Assembly (NCBI RefSeq): GCF_030704305.1
Contig: NZ_CP131935.1
Coordinates: 2,356,001-2,420,000 of the forward strand
DNA: 64,000 nt
Direction of reading: 5' to 3'
Source: Massilia sp. R2A-15
Lineage (GTDB): Bacteria; Pseudomonadota; Gammaproteobacteria; Burkholderiales; Burkholderiaceae_D
Shown piece after piece: positions 62,729 through 64,000 of this stretch (position 1 is its first letter; each line of letters begins with the position of its first letter). The notes under the pieces were generated by a model. The model ran no database searches. It saw only the letters and a program-made list of their open reading frames with translations, and was not told the DNA's origin. The position numbers and the translations under genes are program-made.

Positions 62729-63757
62729 ATGAATCACTTACTCGTTCGTCGCTTACTGCTCCTGGCGCCCCTCGCATTGCTTTCGGCATGCGAATCGGTC
62801 GTCATGAAGCCCTCAGGCGATATCGCTGCACAAGAAGCCCGTCTGGTGGTCGTCTCGACCGCCCTGATGCTGCTGATCATCGTTCCCGTTATCGCCCTGA
62901 TTGTCATCTTCGCATGGCGCTATCGCAAAAACAACACCCAGGCCACGTATACGCCGGATTGGGATCATTCCACCAAGCTCGAACTGGTCATCTGGGGCGC
63001 GCCGCTCCTGATCATCATCGCGCTCGGCCTGATCACCTGGATCAGCACCCACGTGCTCGACCCGTATCGTCCGCTCTCGCGCATCGACGCCCAGCGTCCG
63101 CTGGCGGCGAACCACAAGCCGATGGTCGTGGAAGTGGTGGCGCTGGATTGGAAATGGCTGTTCATCTACCCTGAGCAGGGCATCGCCACGGTCAACGAAC
63201 TGGTTGCCCCGGTCGATACGCCGATCCAGTTCAAGATCACCGCGTCGAACGTGATGAATTCGTTCTACATCCCCGCGCTGGCGGGCCAGATCTACGCGAT
63301 GCCGGGCATGGAGACCAAGCTGCACGCGGTCATCAACAAGGCGGGCGTGTTCGACGGTTTCTCGGCCAACTACAGCGGCGCCGGCTTCTCGCACATGCGC
63401 TTCAAGTTCCACGGCAAGGACCAGGCCGGCTTCGACGCCTGGGTCAAGGAAGTCAAGGGCGGCGCCACGGCGCTCGACCGCGCCTCCTACGTCGTGCTGG
63501 AAAAGCCGAGCGAGAAAGAGCCGGTTCGCCACTACAACGCCGTCGCCGGCGACCTGTACGAAGCGATCCTGAACCGCTGCGTCGAGCCAGGCTCGATGTG
63601 CATGAACCAGATGATGTCTCACGACGCCATGCGCAACGGCGAGAAGCCGGTATCGGCGGCCGTCATGAAGACCCCTGCCATGCTGGCCGAATCGGCCAAA
63701 GAAATTTGCACCACGCCATCCACTTCCGTGAAGAACACCAATGCAAGAACATACTGA
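62729..63757 (+). CDS. cyoA: Cytochrome o ubiquinol oxidase subunit II
   Basis: A 342-residue lipoprotein subunit (lipobox LSAC, Cys about 21) with two membrane helices (about 42-64 and 85-107) and a cupredoxin domain. Seen: [40 protein letters not shown] and [16 protein letters not shown]. As in other quinol oxidases the Cu-A ligands are missing. The 3' end overlaps cyoB by 17 bases. Confidence 0.95.
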   Translation: MNHLLVRRLLLLAPLALLSACESVVMKPSGDIAAQEARLVVVSTALMLLIIVPVIALIVIFAWRYRKNNTQATYTPDWDHSTKLELVIWGAPLLIIIALGLITWISTHVLDPYRPLSRIDAQRPLAANHKPMVVEVVALDWKWLFIYPEQGIATVNELVAPVDTPIQFKITASNVMNSFYIPALAGQIYAMPGMETKLHAVINKAGVFDGFSANYSGAGFSHMRFKFHGKDQAGFDAWVKEVKGGATALDRASYVVLEKPSEKEPVRHYNAVAGDLYEAILNRCVEPGSMCMNQMMSHDAMRNGEKPVSAAVMKTPAMLAESAKEICTTPSTSVKNTNARTY

Positions 63758-64000
63758 CCTGATGAAGCTGCTGCTCGGGCGGCTTTCCTGGGAAGCGATT
63801 CCCTACCACGAGCCGATCCTGCTCGTGACCTTTGCCATGGTCGCACTGGGCGGCGCCGCGCTGCTCGGCGCGCTGACCAAGTTCCGCCTGTGGGGCCCGT
63901 TGTGGCGCGACTGGGTGACCAGCATCGACCACAAGAAAATCGGCATCATGTACATCATCCTCGGCCTGGTGATGCTGCTGCGCGGCTTCGCCGATGCGCT
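63741..64000 (+). CDS. cyoB: Cytochrome o ubiquinol oxidase subunit I, N-terminal fragment
   Basis: The ATG at 63741 ([20 protein letters not shown]) lies within the end of cyoA. The remaining 86 residues to the window edge include [20 protein letters not shown], a CyoB signature at the start of the heme-copper domain. The gene is cut by the window end. Confidence 0.92.
   Translation, partial: MQEHTDLMKLLLGRLSWEAIPYHEPILLVTFAMVALGGAALLGALTKFRLWGPLWRDWVTSIDHKKIGIMYIILGLVMLLRGFADA

Overview
The window is GC-rich chromosomal DNA, densely packed on both strands, from a betaproteobacterium. Gene content (Gcd-type glucose dehydrogenase, 2-aminobenzoyl-CoA-type monooxygenase, cyo and cyanide-insensitive cyd oxidases, BigR-type sulfide regulon, Pls/PosA synthetase) and the many short GGTCC/GGACC palindromes between genes suggest Burkholderiales, most likely Oxalobacteraceae (Massilia/Duganella-like). 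The genus is an inference. There are no rRNA or tRNA genes, CRISPR arrays or complete insertion sequences that I can see.

Layout. 1-6.3 kb: the end of an M1 aminopeptidase, a YceI lipoprotein, GlpD, a large hybrid histidine kinase and an HD hydrolase. 6.3-10.3 kb: a REC-PAS regulator and a UvrD-like helicase, bracketed by two related non-coding elements that each carry three DnaA-box-like sites at identical spacing. 10.5-15.4 kb: a split chromate transporter, DUF1353, S-formylglutathione hydrolase, and a phosphoribosyltransferase/erythromycin-esterase pair. 15.5-20.4 kb: a four-gene aryl-CoA (2-aminobenzoyl-CoA-like) catabolic operon. 20.5-25.3 kb: a lower-GC type VI secretion cassette (frameshifted VgrG, candidate peptidoglycan-hydrolase effector, candidate periplasmic immunity protein), flanked by an intact and a decayed copy of a small gene. 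25.3-31.3 kb: a SET-domain methyltransferase, an ACSM-like acyl-CoA ligase, cydAB with a tiny DUF2474 gene, and a TPR/glycine-rich protein. 31.5-36.1 kb: a Pls/PosA-type single-module NRPS with its own phosphopantetheinyl transferase. 36.1-39.0 kb: YjdM, an ECF sigma factor with a ferritin-like protein and a cytochrome c, and a GST. 39.0-42.8 kb: a coupled lipid operon (ATP-grasp, OlsB-like acyltransferase, LplT-PlsC fusion). 43-52.8 kb: GGDEF cyclase plus binding protein, subtilase, PQQ glucose dehydrogenase, an outer-membrane protein, a DsbA-like protein and a DHA2 exporter. 52.9-58.6 kb: a CDF exporter, a P-type ATPase with a repeat inside its coding sequence, and a haem-porin with cytochrome b561. 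58.6-61.0 kb: a sulfide/persulfide detoxification cluster under a BigR-like repressor with a visible AT-rich operator. 61.2-64 kb: an MHS-family transporter diverging from cyoA-cyoB.

The best candidates for under-described biology are the ornithine-lipid-like operon with an LplT-acyltransferase fusion and an ATP-grasp gene, the Pls-type NRPS/PPTase pair, the VgrG-linked effector/immunity pair, the paired DnaA-box elements, and a palindromic repeat family that also sits inside coding sequences. Two further regions, the haem-porin/cytochrome b561 pair and the aryl-CoA operon, look like coherent functional units whose substrates cannot be read from sequence alone.
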